Shown: one piece after another, positions 27,575-36,741 of the stretch
Layout of the letters: every line of letters starts with the position of its first letter
Numbering within the stretch: the stretch's first letter is position 1
From: CAIYXB01 sp038146805
GTDB lineage: Bacteria; Cyanobacteriota; Vampirovibrionia; LMEP-6097
DNA length: 64,000 bases
Direction of reading: 5' to 3'
NCBI GenBank assembly: GCA_038146805.1
Contig: JAYQSH010000005.1
Location: 124,001-188,000 of the forward strand
The notes under the pieces: model-generated
What the model saw: the letters and a program-made list of their open reading frames with translations, nothing else
Told to the model about the DNA's origin: nothing
Database searches by the model: none
Program-made: the position numbers and the translations under genes

Positions 27575-28357
27575 TTAAATATTTCTAGTAATTGTTGAAT
27601 TCAAATTCTCTTGCATTTGATCAAGCATTTTTAGAACTTTCATCTCAGCTTTGATAATGCTATTAAGCTGAACCATTTGTGACATATTTTTCACCAAAGA
27701 AACATTCGAAGTTTCTAAAGCACCTTGTTGAATTCTAGTTTGATTATTCATAGTTCCAATTTCTACATCATGAATATCACCAGAAGCTTCTGTTGCCATA
27801 AACATATTGTCACCTAGATCTTTCAAACCATCTGGGTTTGTGAAATTGACTACATTTAATTTTCCAATAACAGCTCCACCATCTGTTTTTAAAACACCGT
27901 CTGCATCTAGATTGACAGTGGCTCCAACAGGAATATAAGTCTCACCTGAATTTACTCCAACATCAAAAGAATCTGCACTGTAATCTTTATTGATAAATTC
28001 TTTATCTGGACTACTAGTAACAACTTTGTAACCTTGTGATGACAACAACTCACCATTAGGACCAACAGAAAAAGAACCATCTCTTGTATAAGCGTAAGTT
28101 CCGTCTGGTAATTGTATTTCAAAGAAACCTTTTCCTTGCAAAGCAAAATCTAATTCACGATTTGTACTTTTTGCAACACCATCAGTAAAATCTCTTCTGG
28201 TGTTTCCACGAATTCCATTTAAAGTTTCGTGAAATCTTTGGTCTTTAGCTCTATAACCAACTGTAAAAATATTATTGATGTCACCAACAGTTTGACCAAG
28301 TGTCTCCATGTGACGATTTACAGAACTCATTGATTTGTAAGTATATTGATTAAACAT
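27575..28357 (-). CDS. Flagellar rod/hook basal-body protein (FlgG/FlgF-like)
   Basis: 260 residues. Axial-family features: an N-terminal helix with a divergent form of the conserved Asn-rich motif (VGDINNIFTVGYRA), the central DFALQGKGFFEIQLPDGTYAYTRDGSFSVG, and a C-terminal coiled helix beginning LETSNVSLVKNMSQMVQLN. These form the rod or hook of the flagellum after export. Its ATG overlaps the stop of the preceding paralogue (TAATG) with GGAAGGA ahead. FlgG is slightly favoured over FlgF. Confidence 0.85.
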   Translation of the reverse strand: MFNQYTYKSMSSVNRHMETLGQTVGDINNIFTVGYRAKDQRFHETLNGIRGNTRRDFTDGVAKSTNRELDFALQGKGFFEIQLPDGTYAYTRDGSFSVGPNGELLSSQGYKVVTSSPDKEFINKDYSADSFDVGVNSGETYIPVGATVNLDADGVLKTDGGAVIGKLNVVNFTNPDGLKDLGDNMFMATEASGDIHDVEIGTMNNQTRIQQGALETSNVSLVKNMSQMVQLNSIIKAEMKVLKMLDQMQENLNSTITRNI

Positions 28358-29013
28358 TAAACATTCCTTCCATATGTTTCAATCAAAGCCTTATCAACAC
28401 TTAGATTCATAGAAAGCATTCCCTGAACAGTATCGATATGTCTTTTTATTTGTAATAACTTTACAATGTTCTCTTGAAGATCAACATTTGAAGCTTCAAG
28501 TTTACCTTGTATGACATAAGCATTATCACCCGGACCTTGTGATTCATAATCCACGGGAATTCGACCAACGATATCTCCATCAGCTCTTATAGAACCTCTT
28601 GCATCAATCTCGATCTTAGAACCTTTAACAATAAAATCAGCCACAGGTTTTTCTGGGTCTTGATCTAAAATAACTAACTCTCTACCTTGAACATCAACAA
28701 CTTTTTTATTTTCACTTACATGAAACTGACCATCTCTAGTTTTTTCTGGACCATCTTTACCTTCAACTAAAAAGTAAGCTCCCTCTTTTGTTAAAGCTAA
28801 ATCTAAATCTTGATTAGTTGTTAAAAAAGCACCTTGTCTTTCATCTCTAAAAACATCTTTTAAAGTATCAGAGAACAAAACAGAATCAGGATGAACAGTT
28901 TTAAAACCAATTGTATTAACATTTTGCATATTCGATTGAACAATACCAATACGTCTTACACTACTACTCATGGCGTCTTTCAAAGATGTTACGTTGTGAT
29001 TTTGAAAACTCAT
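28357..29013 (-). CDS. Flagellar basal-body rod protein (FlgF-like)
   Basis: 218 residues, shorter than its neighbour. It has SNMQNVNTIGFKT near the N-terminus, DLALTKEGAYFLVEGKDGPEKTRDGQFHV in the middle, and LEASNVDLQENIVKLLQIKRHID at the C-terminus, the hallmarks of the flagellar rod/hook family. First gene of a short operon; it is divergent from the GGDEF gene, fitting a motility and c-di-GMP setting. Confidence 0.85.
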   Translation of the reverse strand: MSFQNHNVTSLKDAMSSSVRRIGIVQSNMQNVNTIGFKTVHPDSVLFSDTLKDVFRDERQGAFLTTNQDLDLALTKEGAYFLVEGKDGPEKTRDGQFHVSENKKVVDVQGRELVILDQDPEKPVADFIVKGSKIEIDARGSIRADGDIVGRIPVDYESQGPGDNAYVIQGKLEASNVDLQENIVKLLQIKRHIDTVQGMLSMNLSVDKALIETYGRNV

Positions 29014-29046
29014 TATGGGTATAAAGTACTTGATCTAGTTTATTAA

Positions 29047-31428
29047 ATGGTTAAGAAAACTACTATTATTAATAAAATTTCTAACTTTTTTATCGAGTCT
29101 TTAAATGACGAAGATGCCGATTTTGAATTACATATAGAAAACCTTGCTGATTTACTGATAAATAGTGGTTTTTGCTTATGTTTAACAATAAAAACCCACG
29201 ATAATAAAATTTTAGTATCTAGGGGAGATAGCCTAGTTGTTACTAGGTTAAATGACCTAACCAGTTTTGAGCTTGGTAACTGGGGTTCAATCACAATAGA
29301 TGCAGAGTCATATAACAAAGAAGATAATGCTAATTTTTGGGATAGTTTCGTTGGCGAATTTTCAATTTATTTAGTTAGCGCCGAACTCAAACAAAAAACC
29401 AATATCATTTCACATTTAAGTTCTGAAATCAGAAAAACTCTAAAACCTGATATTGCCTTAGAGAAAATTTTTACTGCGTTTAAAGACTACTTAAATATCA
29501 AAGATTTTTATTTCTTCAAAAAAGTTTTAAATAGCGAAGAAGAGTACGATACAAAAATTTTTAAGGGTTACTCTTTATTTTTCAATTCAACAGAAAGCCA
29601 AGTCGCACACGAGACAAAAGCTGAATTAAAAAACATTTTACAGCTTGAAGAAATTCAAGAATTACAATTAACTCAATCTGATTACCACCAAGAAATTTTT
29701 AGCTCAAAAATTCGTGGGCGCGAGTGGGGGGTTTTAGTAGTTAGCAAAGAAACCACATGGCAACAAAGTGAACTTGGAATGTTTACATTCTTTATGGAGC
29801 AATTAGCGATTGTCTTTAATCAACATGAATTACATTCCGAAAGTTTAACAACCGCACAAAGAGAATTTTTACTAAATCAAATCACAACCCGAATCCGCGA
29901 ATCCCTTGAAGTTGATTTTATTGCTGACACAGCAGTACAAGAAATTGCTCAAGTAATGGGAGTTGAATCTTGCGGGCTCATTGTTTTAGATAGAAAAATA
30001 AGAGGGCGACTCGGTCATAGAGTATGGTCTATAAATCAAGATTTAGATCGCAAAATGATTGATGGACTATATAGTATTTTAAAAACCAAATACGAACCTA
30101 ACTGGTCTAACCCAACTATTTTAATAACAAAAGAAGAGATTGACACTGATTACAATTTACGAGCTTTAAAAAATTCTGGTTTTAAGACTTTAATGGCAAC
30201 TGGTTTATTTAATGATGTTTCCAAGTCTTTAGTTGGCATTAGTATTGTAAGTTTTTTTGAAAACAACCGACTCTGGACTCATGACGAACAACTTTTGCTT
30301 GAAGGAGCGGCAAAACAACTTGAGATAGCACTTACACAAGCATCGATTTACCAAGAAGCCCAACAAACAAAAAGACAAATGGCATTGCTACATAAATTAA
30401 GCAATGACATTCGAGACAGTTTAGATATTTCAATTGTACTTGGACAAATTGCTAAAGGTATCGGAGAAGTCTTAGGATTAAGTAGATGTTTTGTAAGAAG
30501 GTTTTCTGAAAAAAACAGAATTTTAAAAACACAAGAAGAATACTGTTCTAAAAACTTTGCTAAAACGGCAGACTTAATTTTTGACTTTGAAAAACAATGG
30601 ATTGAAAGCCTTTCTGATAGTAAAGATCCTGAAAAATCAATGGCTGTTTTAAACATTGCTTCTATTTTGACAGAATTCGAAGAAAAAAATCCTCAACTCT
30701 TGAAAATCACAAATATTATTCATTTAAAAAGTTATTTAGCTGTTCCATTAATTGCCAGAGGCAAAATCCTGGGTACTATTAATGTGCATCAATGTGATAG
30801 AGAAAGAGTATTTTTAAAAGAAGAAATTGAATTTATTTTTCGTGTAGCCTCTGAAGCAGCAATTGCACTTGAGCATGCGGCACTATTTGAAACCATAAAC
30901 AATTTCAATAAAATTGATCCAGACACAGGTTTATACAATAAAAAATATTTTAAAGAATTATCAATTCGAGAAATCCAAAGGTATCAAGAAAGCAAAAAAA
31001 ATATTTCGCTGATGTTAATCGACATGGACAACTTAAAAACAATAAACGATGATAAAGATCATGGCGGACACGATGCTGGTGATGAAGCGATTCAAATTTT
31101 GTCTTCGGTACTTTCAAAAACTTTAAGGCAAACTCCTGTTGATGAAATTCATAAAAGGGTATCAGATTTGGTAGGTCGTTTTGGTGGCGATGAGTTTATG
31201 GTTTTGTTACCCGACACAACTTTAGACGAAGCACAAAGAGCCGCTTTTAGAGTTGCTCAAAACTTAGCAAAAAGCAAACATAGCACATGGCCTCAAGCGC
31301 TTACTTGTAGTATTGGTATTGCAAGCTCAGCCGAAGCTGGCTATGACTACGAGAAGCTTCAAGCACAAGCTGATAAAGCTTTATATAAATCTAAGGAGCT
31401 TGGCAGAAATACAATCAGTGTTAACTAG
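29047..31428 (+). CDS. Diguanylate cyclase with multiple GAF domains
   Basis: 793 residues. At least two GAF-type sensor domains can be seen (around 260-425 and 440-610; LAVPLIARGKILGTINVHQ is typical), preceded by an N-terminal sensor-like region. The C-terminal GGDEF domain (from ~625) has DMDNLKTINDDKDHGGHDAGD and RFGGDEF, so it should make c-di-GMP. RVSD five residues ahead of GGDEF fits the RxxD inhibitory site for product feedback. No membrane segment, so cytoplasmic. It is divergent from flagellar genes. Confidence 0.92.
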   Translation: MVKKTTIINKISNFFIESLNDEDADFELHIENLADLLINSGFCLCLTIKTHDNKILVSRGDSLVVTRLNDLTSFELGNWGSITIDAESYNKEDNANFWDSFVGEFSIYLVSAELKQKTNIISHLSSEIRKTLKPDIALEKIFTAFKDYLNIKDFYFFKKVLNSEEEYDTKIFKGYSLFFNSTESQVAHETKAELKNILQLEEIQELQLTQSDYHQEIFSSKIRGREWGVLVVSKETTWQQSELGMFTFFMEQLAIVFNQHELHSESLTTAQREFLLNQITTRIRESLEVDFIADTAVQEIAQVMGVESCGLIVLDRKIRGRLGHRVWSINQDLDRKMIDGLYSILKTKYEPNWSNPTILITKEEIDTDYNLRALKNSGFKTLMATGLFNDVSKSLVGISIVSFFENNRLWTHDEQLLLEGAAKQLEIALTQASIYQEAQQTKRQMALLHKLSNDIRDSLDISIVLGQIAKGIGEVLGLSRCFVRRFSEKNRILKTQEEYCSKNFAKTADLIFDFEKQWIESLSDSKDPEKSMAVLNIASILTEFEEKNPQLLKITNIIHLKSYLAVPLIARGKILGTINVHQCDRERVFLKEEIEFIFRVASEAAIALEHAALFETINNFNKIDPDTGLYNKKYFKELSIREIQRYQESKKNISLMLIDMDNLKTINDDKDHGGHDAGDEAIQILSSVLSKTLRQTPVDEIHKRVSDLVGRFGGDEFMVLLPDTTLDEAQRAAFRVAQNLAKSKHSTWPQALTCSIGIASSAEAGYDYEKLQAQADKALYKSKELGRNTISVN

Positions 31429-31979
31429 GAAGACTGTTGATTGCTTTTAGCAAATGGTCCATCCTCAGAAGCACAATGAGTTATTAAAGCCTGAAGAAAA
31501 TCTTTAAATCCTCTCATATTAGATAACTTAGCAAGCCTTATTGGATTGTCAATACTGCCTTTTTTACCTAATTCATTTTGGGAGTCTTGTTGGTCTATCT
31601 CAACACGAGCAGATCGATTAAGCAAATAAAAATTAAAACGATCAGAAAATTCTCTAAGTAGTTTTTGACAGCCCGCAAAACTTAAATCAATACCCTCTTT
31701 TTCTTCATCAGTTGGTGCTGCTATTGATGTTTGAGCATAATCATCAATGTACATATCTGTATCAGAGAGCACACATAAATTTCTTAGGCTCTCTCTATCT
31801 TTTTCTTGTTGTTTTAAAAATTTATTTAATTGTGCAGGGTTTGCGAGCTTTATAATTTGATCTTTAGGCATACCTGCCCTTGTTAATAATAAAGAGCTTG
31901 AATCTCTTATTAGTGCTTCATCATCCATGACAATTACATTAAAGTTCTGTGATTGAGAAATACTTGGTAAAACACCCAT
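31425..31979 (-). CDS. Receiver-like response-regulator protein
   Basis: 184 residues with a receiver-like start (NVIVMDDEALIRDSSSLLLTRAG: acidic pair) and a likely phosphoacceptor in CVLSDTDMYIDD. The rest of the domain is longer than usual, and no output domain is visible, so it may be a stand-alone or degenerate receiver. It converges on the diguanylate cyclase gene, overlapping by four bases; a functional pairing is plausible. Confidence 0.65.
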   Translation of the reverse strand: MGVLPSISQSQNFNVIVMDDEALIRDSSSLLLTRAGMPKDQIIKLANPAQLNKFLKQQEKDRESLRNLCVLSDTDMYIDDYAQTSIAAPTDEEKEGIDLSFAGCQKLLREFSDRFNFYLLNRSARVEIDQQDSQNELGKKGSIDNPIRLAKLSNMRGFKDFLQALITHCASEDGPFAKSNQQSS

Positions 31980-32048
31980 AAAGCTATATCATATTATCTA
32001 GAAAGCACCTTCGTCAAGTACAATTTTTGTTTATACTTATTTAGCAAG

Positions 32049-33335
32049 ATGTCTACTATTGTCGCCATTATTACAGCCCCCGGAGAAGCAGCTATTGCGG
32101 CACTAAGAATTAGTGGATCTCAAGCATGGCAAATTGCAGAAAAAATTACTGGCAAAAATTTTACAGAAAAACAAGTGCAACTGGCTTGGATAAAAAATGA
32201 AAAAGAAAAATTAGATCAAGTGCTAGTTATCCCTTTTAAAAAGCCACGCAGTTTTACTGGCGAAGATGTAATTGAGATTCATAGTCATGGCGGTTTTTCT
32301 TGTATCAATAAAATTTTAGAATTAGTTTTAGAGCAAGGAGCACGCTTAGCAAAAGCTGGTGAATTTAGCGCTCAAGCTGTTTTAAATGGCAAAATGAATT
32401 TAACAAAAGCAGAAGCTATTAATGATTTGATTTTTGCTAAAACCGATCTTGCTCGCAAAAATGCTTTAAATATTTATCAAGGAAAGCTCGGTCATGCGAT
32501 TAAAAATATTCGAGAACAACTTTTGAATCTACTTGGTGAAATCACAGCCAGTATTGATTTTCCAGATGAGGTTGGCAACTATGATGTAGAAAAATTTAAA
32601 CTTTACATCTCAACAGCAATTACAGAAATTGAAAAAATTTTAGAAACAGAAAAAGAAGGTGAAATTTTACGTAATGGTTACAAAGTAGCTTTAGTAGGTA
32701 AACCCAATGCTGGCAAATCAACACTGTTAAATGCCTTATTAAAAAAAGATCGAGCTATCGTTACTGATATTGCCGGCACCACAAGAGATACTATTGAAGA
32801 GTTTTATAATCTTGATGGCTTCCCTGTGATTTTAATTGATACTGCCGGTCTAAGAACAAGTACAGATCGTATTGAACAAATTGGTATTGAAAAAACAAAA
32901 TCGATAATTCAAGAAGCTGATTTGATTATTGAATTAATCGACCTTTCAGTGACTAGTAACGAAACACATAACCTAGCAAACGCGTTAATTATAGGCACTA
33001 AAAGCGATCTAACTCTACAAACAAAAATCAAAACAGATTTAAATATATCAGCAAAAAATCATGCCAATATTGATAAACTCAAAGAAATCTTAAAAACAAA
33101 AATCAATGAAATCGCTGGCAATCACGCTAATGTAAAAATTAACCATAGACAAGCAGACCTTTTAAGACAAAGCAAAGGCTCTTTAGAAAAATGCTTAATA
33201 GCCAGTAGTTTGAGTGAAGATTTCTGGACAATTGATCTAAGACAAGCCATTCAAGAATTAGGTGAAATCACAGGTGAGACTTTAACTGAAGAAATCTTAG
33301 ACAATATCTTTTCAAGATTTTGTATTGGTAAATAA
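32049..33335 (+). CDS. mnmE: tRNA modification GTPase MnmE
   Basis: With MnmG it installs the carboxymethylaminomethyl group on U34 of certain tRNAs. 428 residues: N-terminal folate-binding domain (SFTGEDVIEIHSHGG), helical domain, inserted G domain (GKPNAGKST, GTTRDT, DTAGLR, GTKSD replacing NKxD) and the C-terminal FCIGK with the functional cysteine. Slightly shorter than the usual ~450. ribH follows 15 bases later. Confidence 0.95.
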   Translation: MSTIVAIITAPGEAAIAALRISGSQAWQIAEKITGKNFTEKQVQLAWIKNEKEKLDQVLVIPFKKPRSFTGEDVIEIHSHGGFSCINKILELVLEQGARLAKAGEFSAQAVLNGKMNLTKAEAINDLIFAKTDLARKNALNIYQGKLGHAIKNIREQLLNLLGEITASIDFPDEVGNYDVEKFKLYISTAITEIEKILETEKEGEILRNGYKVALVGKPNAGKSTLLNALLKKDRAIVTDIAGTTRDTIEEFYNLDGFPVILIDTAGLRTSTDRIEQIGIEKTKSIIQEADLIIELIDLSVTSNETHNLANALIIGTKSDLTLQTKIKTDLNISAKNHANIDKLKEILKTKINEIAGNHANVKINHRQADLLRQSKGSLEKCLIASSLSEDFWTIDLRQAIQELGEITGETLTEEILDNIFSRFCIGK

Positions 33336-33350
33336 GTTAAAATTAAGACC

Positions 33351-33827
33351 ATGAGAGCAACTAAACCAAGCTTTGAAATTAACAAAAACCAAAATGCAAC
33401 TAAAAAAATTGCTTTAGTCTACGCACTTTGGAACAAAGAATACAATCTAGAGATGTTAGAGTCTGCAAAAGCAGAATTAATCGCACAAGGAATTTCAGAA
33501 TCTAATATAAGTAGTTTTAAAGTACCTGGGGCTTTTGAAATACCATTGCTTGCACAAAAGCTTGCTGATAAACAAGAATTTGACGCTATTATAGTTTTTG
33601 CAACCGTCATCAAAGGAGCAACTATTCATTTTGAATTAGTAGCAACTGAAGCAACTAGAGGAATCATGAGCGTTGCCCTAGAGTGCGAAATACCAATCAT
33701 CAACGGTATTTTAGCTTGCAACACTGAAGAGCAAGCAAAAGAGCGGGCATCACGTACACAAGAAGACAAAGGTAAAGAACTGGCTTTGTCTTGTCTAGAA
33801 CTTTGTAATGAACTTGCTTTAGTCTAA
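33351..33827 (+). CDS. ribH: 6,7-dimethyl-8-ribityllumazine synthase
   Basis: Penultimate step of riboflavin synthesis. 158 residues with KVPGAFEIPLLAQKLA, ATVIKGATIHFELVA (catalytic His) and GIMSVALECEIPIINGIL. TAAAAT ends seven bases before the ATG, so it may have its own leaderless promoter despite following mnmE closely. No other rib genes are in view. Confidence 0.95.
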   Translation: MRATKPSFEINKNQNATKKIALVYALWNKEYNLEMLESAKAELIAQGISESNISSFKVPGAFEIPLLAQKLADKQEFDAIIVFATVIKGATIHFELVATEATRGIMSVALECEIPIINGILACNTEEQAKERASRTQEDKGKELALSCLELCNELALV

Positions 33828-33850
33828 CTTCTTATAAAACTCTATTTTTT

Positions 33851-34957
33851 CTACATCAAAGCGACAAATTCTTTAAATAAATAATCACTGTCATGAGGAC
33901 CGGGACTTGCTTCAGGATGATACTGCACAGAAAAAACATTTTTTCTATTTTTTAAACGAATACCAGCAATAGTATCATCATTAATATTCAAATGAGTTAT
34001 TTCCAGATTATCAGGTAAGCCATCTTTACTCACCGCAAAACCATGATTATGAGAAGCAATTTCAATTTTACTAGTATCTAAATTTTTAATTGGATGATTC
34101 GCCCCACGATGACCAAACTTTAGCTTATAAGTTTTTGCTTGATTAGCAAGCGCTAATATCTGATGCCCAAGGCAAATCCCAAAAATCGGTTTTGTAAAAT
34201 CCGTCATTAAAACTTTAACTGTATCAATTGCATAATCAACTGCTTCAGGATCTCCGGGACCATTAGAAAGAAAAATACCATCGGGATTTTTTTCTAAAAT
34301 CTCTTGAGCACTTGTTTGTGCAGGTACGACTTCTACCTCACAACCACATTCAATTAATTTATTCAAAATATTTTGTTTGACACCAAAATCAATTGCTAAA
34401 ACTTTTTTCTTAGTTTCTTGTAATTTAGATGCATCATAAAATTCAGAAACCACCTTCTGCACAGCTTTATAAGCTGACTTACAAGTAACTTCAGAGGCTA
34501 AATCACGGCCATTCATAGAAGGAAAGCTTTCTAGTTCTTTTTTTGCTTGCTCTAGCTCAGCATCCTCACAAATAACAGCTTTCATTGAGCCATTATCACG
34601 AATATAGCGAGTAAGTGCTCTTGTATCAACACCATAAATACCTGTCATATCATGACGTTTCAAAAAAGAATCTAAAGTCTCTTGAGAACGATAATTAGAA
34701 ACTAAAGGGCTATAATTACGAATCACAATTCCTGAGGCAAAACAATCATCACTTTCATAATCATTATGATTACAACCATAATTGCCAATTTCTGGATAAG
34801 TAAAAGTTATAATCTGACCGGCATAACTAGGATCGGTAAGTACCTCTTGATAACCAGTCATAGAGGTATTGAAAACAAGTTCTCCAAAAATCTTGCTTTT
34901 TGCACCTATTAACGTACCTTTAAAACACTTACCATCTTCCAAAAGAATTGTAGCCAT
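33851..34957 (-). CDS. carA: Carbamoyl phosphate synthase small subunit
   Basis: Glutaminase subunit feeding ammonia to CarB for arginine and pyrimidine synthesis. 368 residues: N-terminal CPSase_sm_chain (MTGYQEVLTDPSYAGQIITFTYP) and C-terminal class I amidotransferase with FGICLGHQ (nucleophilic Cys) and QYHPEASPGPHD (His/Glu). carB is not adjacent. It sits 17 bases downstream of aroKB on the same strand. Confidence 0.96.
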   Translation of the reverse strand: MATILLEDGKCFKGTLIGAKSKIFGELVFNTSMTGYQEVLTDPSYAGQIITFTYPEIGNYGCNHNDYESDDCFASGIVIRNYSPLVSNYRSQETLDSFLKRHDMTGIYGVDTRALTRYIRDNGSMKAVICEDAELEQAKKELESFPSMNGRDLASEVTCKSAYKAVQKVVSEFYDASKLQETKKKVLAIDFGVKQNILNKLIECGCEVEVVPAQTSAQEILEKNPDGIFLSNGPGDPEAVDYAIDTVKVLMTDFTKPIFGICLGHQILALANQAKTYKLKFGHRGANHPIKNLDTSKIEIASHNHGFAVSKDGLPDNLEITHLNINDDTIAGIRLKNRKNVFSVQYHPEASPGPHDSDYLFKEFVALM

Positions 34958-34974
34958 TAAAATTTAATTATATA

Positions 34975-36642
34975 TCAAGTCTCATAGTTTCGCTTGATGG
35001 CATTAATAATTAATTGTGAATCAATATTAGAAACTATCTCAACTCTACCAATATGCCCCTTAGGTAAAATGAAATTAGGAACTCCATTAATTGATTTCTT
35101 GTCATATTTGAAAGCCGCAAGAATTTTTTCAACTTTAATTTCTTTTGGTATCGTAAATTTCAATCCTAAACTTTTCATTAAATCCAAAACTTTTTTCGTC
35201 GCTGAGCGTTTTATATAACCAAGCTCTTCAGAAAGGTAACAAGCACAAGCAAGACCAATAGCAACAGCCTCACCATGAGTAAATTCTTTGTATTTTGTAA
35301 CTTCTTCTAATGCGTGAGCAAAAGTATGACCTAAATTCAAATGAGCACGAATACCATGCTCCTGTTCATCTTCAGCCACAATACCAGCTTTGATACGCAA
35401 ACAATGATTAATCAAGTCATTTAACAGTATCAAATCTTTTTCTAAGATTGTCTCAGCATTTAAATTGACATAATCAAAAAAATGATCTCCCAAAAGCTCA
35501 TCCCAAGCTGAACCTAGCATGGTATATTTCACCAGTTCACCTAACCCACTTTTAAATTCACGATCAGGTAAGCTATTTAAAGCTTGTGCATCAATATGAA
35601 CCATATGTGGTTGATAAAAACTACCAATTAAATTTTTACCCTCAGGCACATTAATCGCAGTTTTACCACCTACTGAAGAATCAATCATAGAGAGCAAAGT
35701 AGTCGGTACTTGTACATAATTAATACCACGATAAAAAGTCGAAGCCGCAAAGCCTGTAATATCACCAACAACACCACCACCAAGAGCTACCAAAGTATCT
35801 TTACGACCAAAATTTAAACTTAAAAGTTTTTGCAAAATTAGTTGATATGTAAAAAAGTTTTTTGCTTCTTCACTATTATCAATGACCATAGTACTTACTT
35901 CATAACCATCAGAGGAAATTTTTTCAAGCAATATATCCATATAGTGCTTAGCAATTGGTTCTTGACTGATGACCAATACTTTTTTGCCTGCTTTCAGTGG
36001 CGCTAATGAAAAACGATATAAATCTTTAAAATAAATTTTATAAGCTTTATGTTTTGCTGAAATTTTCACTTCTTGTTCTTGAACTTTAGGCTTGGACAAA
36101 TTGAGATTTTGTATTATTTCAATTCCAATAGAATTTATAGTTTTGCCTTCTGTAACAATTTGAATATGACTATCATAATAAGCTTCTTTTCTTTCTTGCC
36201 ACAAAGCATTTAGAGTTTCTAATTGATTTTTACTTTCGTTTAAAAGAGGACGACTTTTTCTTCTTTTTATTCTTTGATGTAAATCATTTGGATCAGCAAT
36301 CAAAGCAATTAACCGAGCATTGTCTTTAATGATTTTTCTACTGGCAGAATTTACAATTGCTCCACCACCCAAAGAAACCACTAAATCTTTTCCTGTAGAA
36401 AAAATTTCTTCAATCAATCTTGCTTCTAAATGTCTAAAATAATCTTCACCATTTTCTTCAAAAATTTGTGAGATTGTTTTTCCCTCTTTTTCTTCAATAA
36501 TTTGATCTGTATCAATAAAAGTTTTTTTTAAATTATCGGCAAGGTATTTTCCAACAGTTGTTTTACCAGAACCCATAAGTCCAGTCAAAGCAATATTAAA
36601 GCTTTCTTTTTTTAGTTCTTTGCTCAGACTTTCTGTTTGCAT
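34975..36642 (-). CDS. aroKB: Bifunctional shikimate kinase / 3-dehydroquinate synthase
   Basis: 555 residues, two shikimate-pathway enzymes in one chain. Residues ~14-180: AroK, with GLMGSGKTTVGKYL (P-loop), DTDQIIEE and LGGGAIV. Residues ~195-555: AroB, with GGGVVGDITGFAASTFYRG (NAD site), HMVHIDAQAL, NLGHTFAHALEE and HGEAVAIG (metal ligands). The reactions are two separate steps of the pathway (2 and 5). No stop or frameshift lies between the domains. Adjacent carA shares its direction. Confidence 0.95.
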   Translation of the reverse strand: MQTESLSKELKKESFNIALTGLMGSGKTTVGKYLADNLKKTFIDTDQIIEEKEGKTISQIFEENGEDYFRHLEARLIEEIFSTGKDLVVSLGGGAIVNSASRKIIKDNARLIALIADPNDLHQRIKRRKSRPLLNESKNQLETLNALWQERKEAYYDSHIQIVTEGKTINSIGIEIIQNLNLSKPKVQEQEVKISAKHKAYKIYFKDLYRFSLAPLKAGKKVLVISQEPIAKHYMDILLEKISSDGYEVSTMVIDNSEEAKNFFTYQLILQKLLSLNFGRKDTLVALGGGVVGDITGFAASTFYRGINYVQVPTTLLSMIDSSVGGKTAINVPEGKNLIGSFYQPHMVHIDAQALNSLPDREFKSGLGELVKYTMLGSAWDELLGDHFFDYVNLNAETILEKDLILLNDLINHCLRIKAGIVAEDEQEHGIRAHLNLGHTFAHALEEVTKYKEFTHGEAVAIGLACACYLSEELGYIKRSATKKVLDLMKSLGLKFTIPKEIKVEKILAAFKYDKKSINGVPNFILPKGHIGRVEIVSNIDSQLIINAIKRNYET

Positions 36643-36741
36643 TTTGACTTCTTTTATAAAAATATTAGCAACAAGGAAGTAATTAAGTCTAGATTTTAAT
36701 GAATTATTTGCCTTGTTTATCTTTTTTGATAGAATTAAGCC

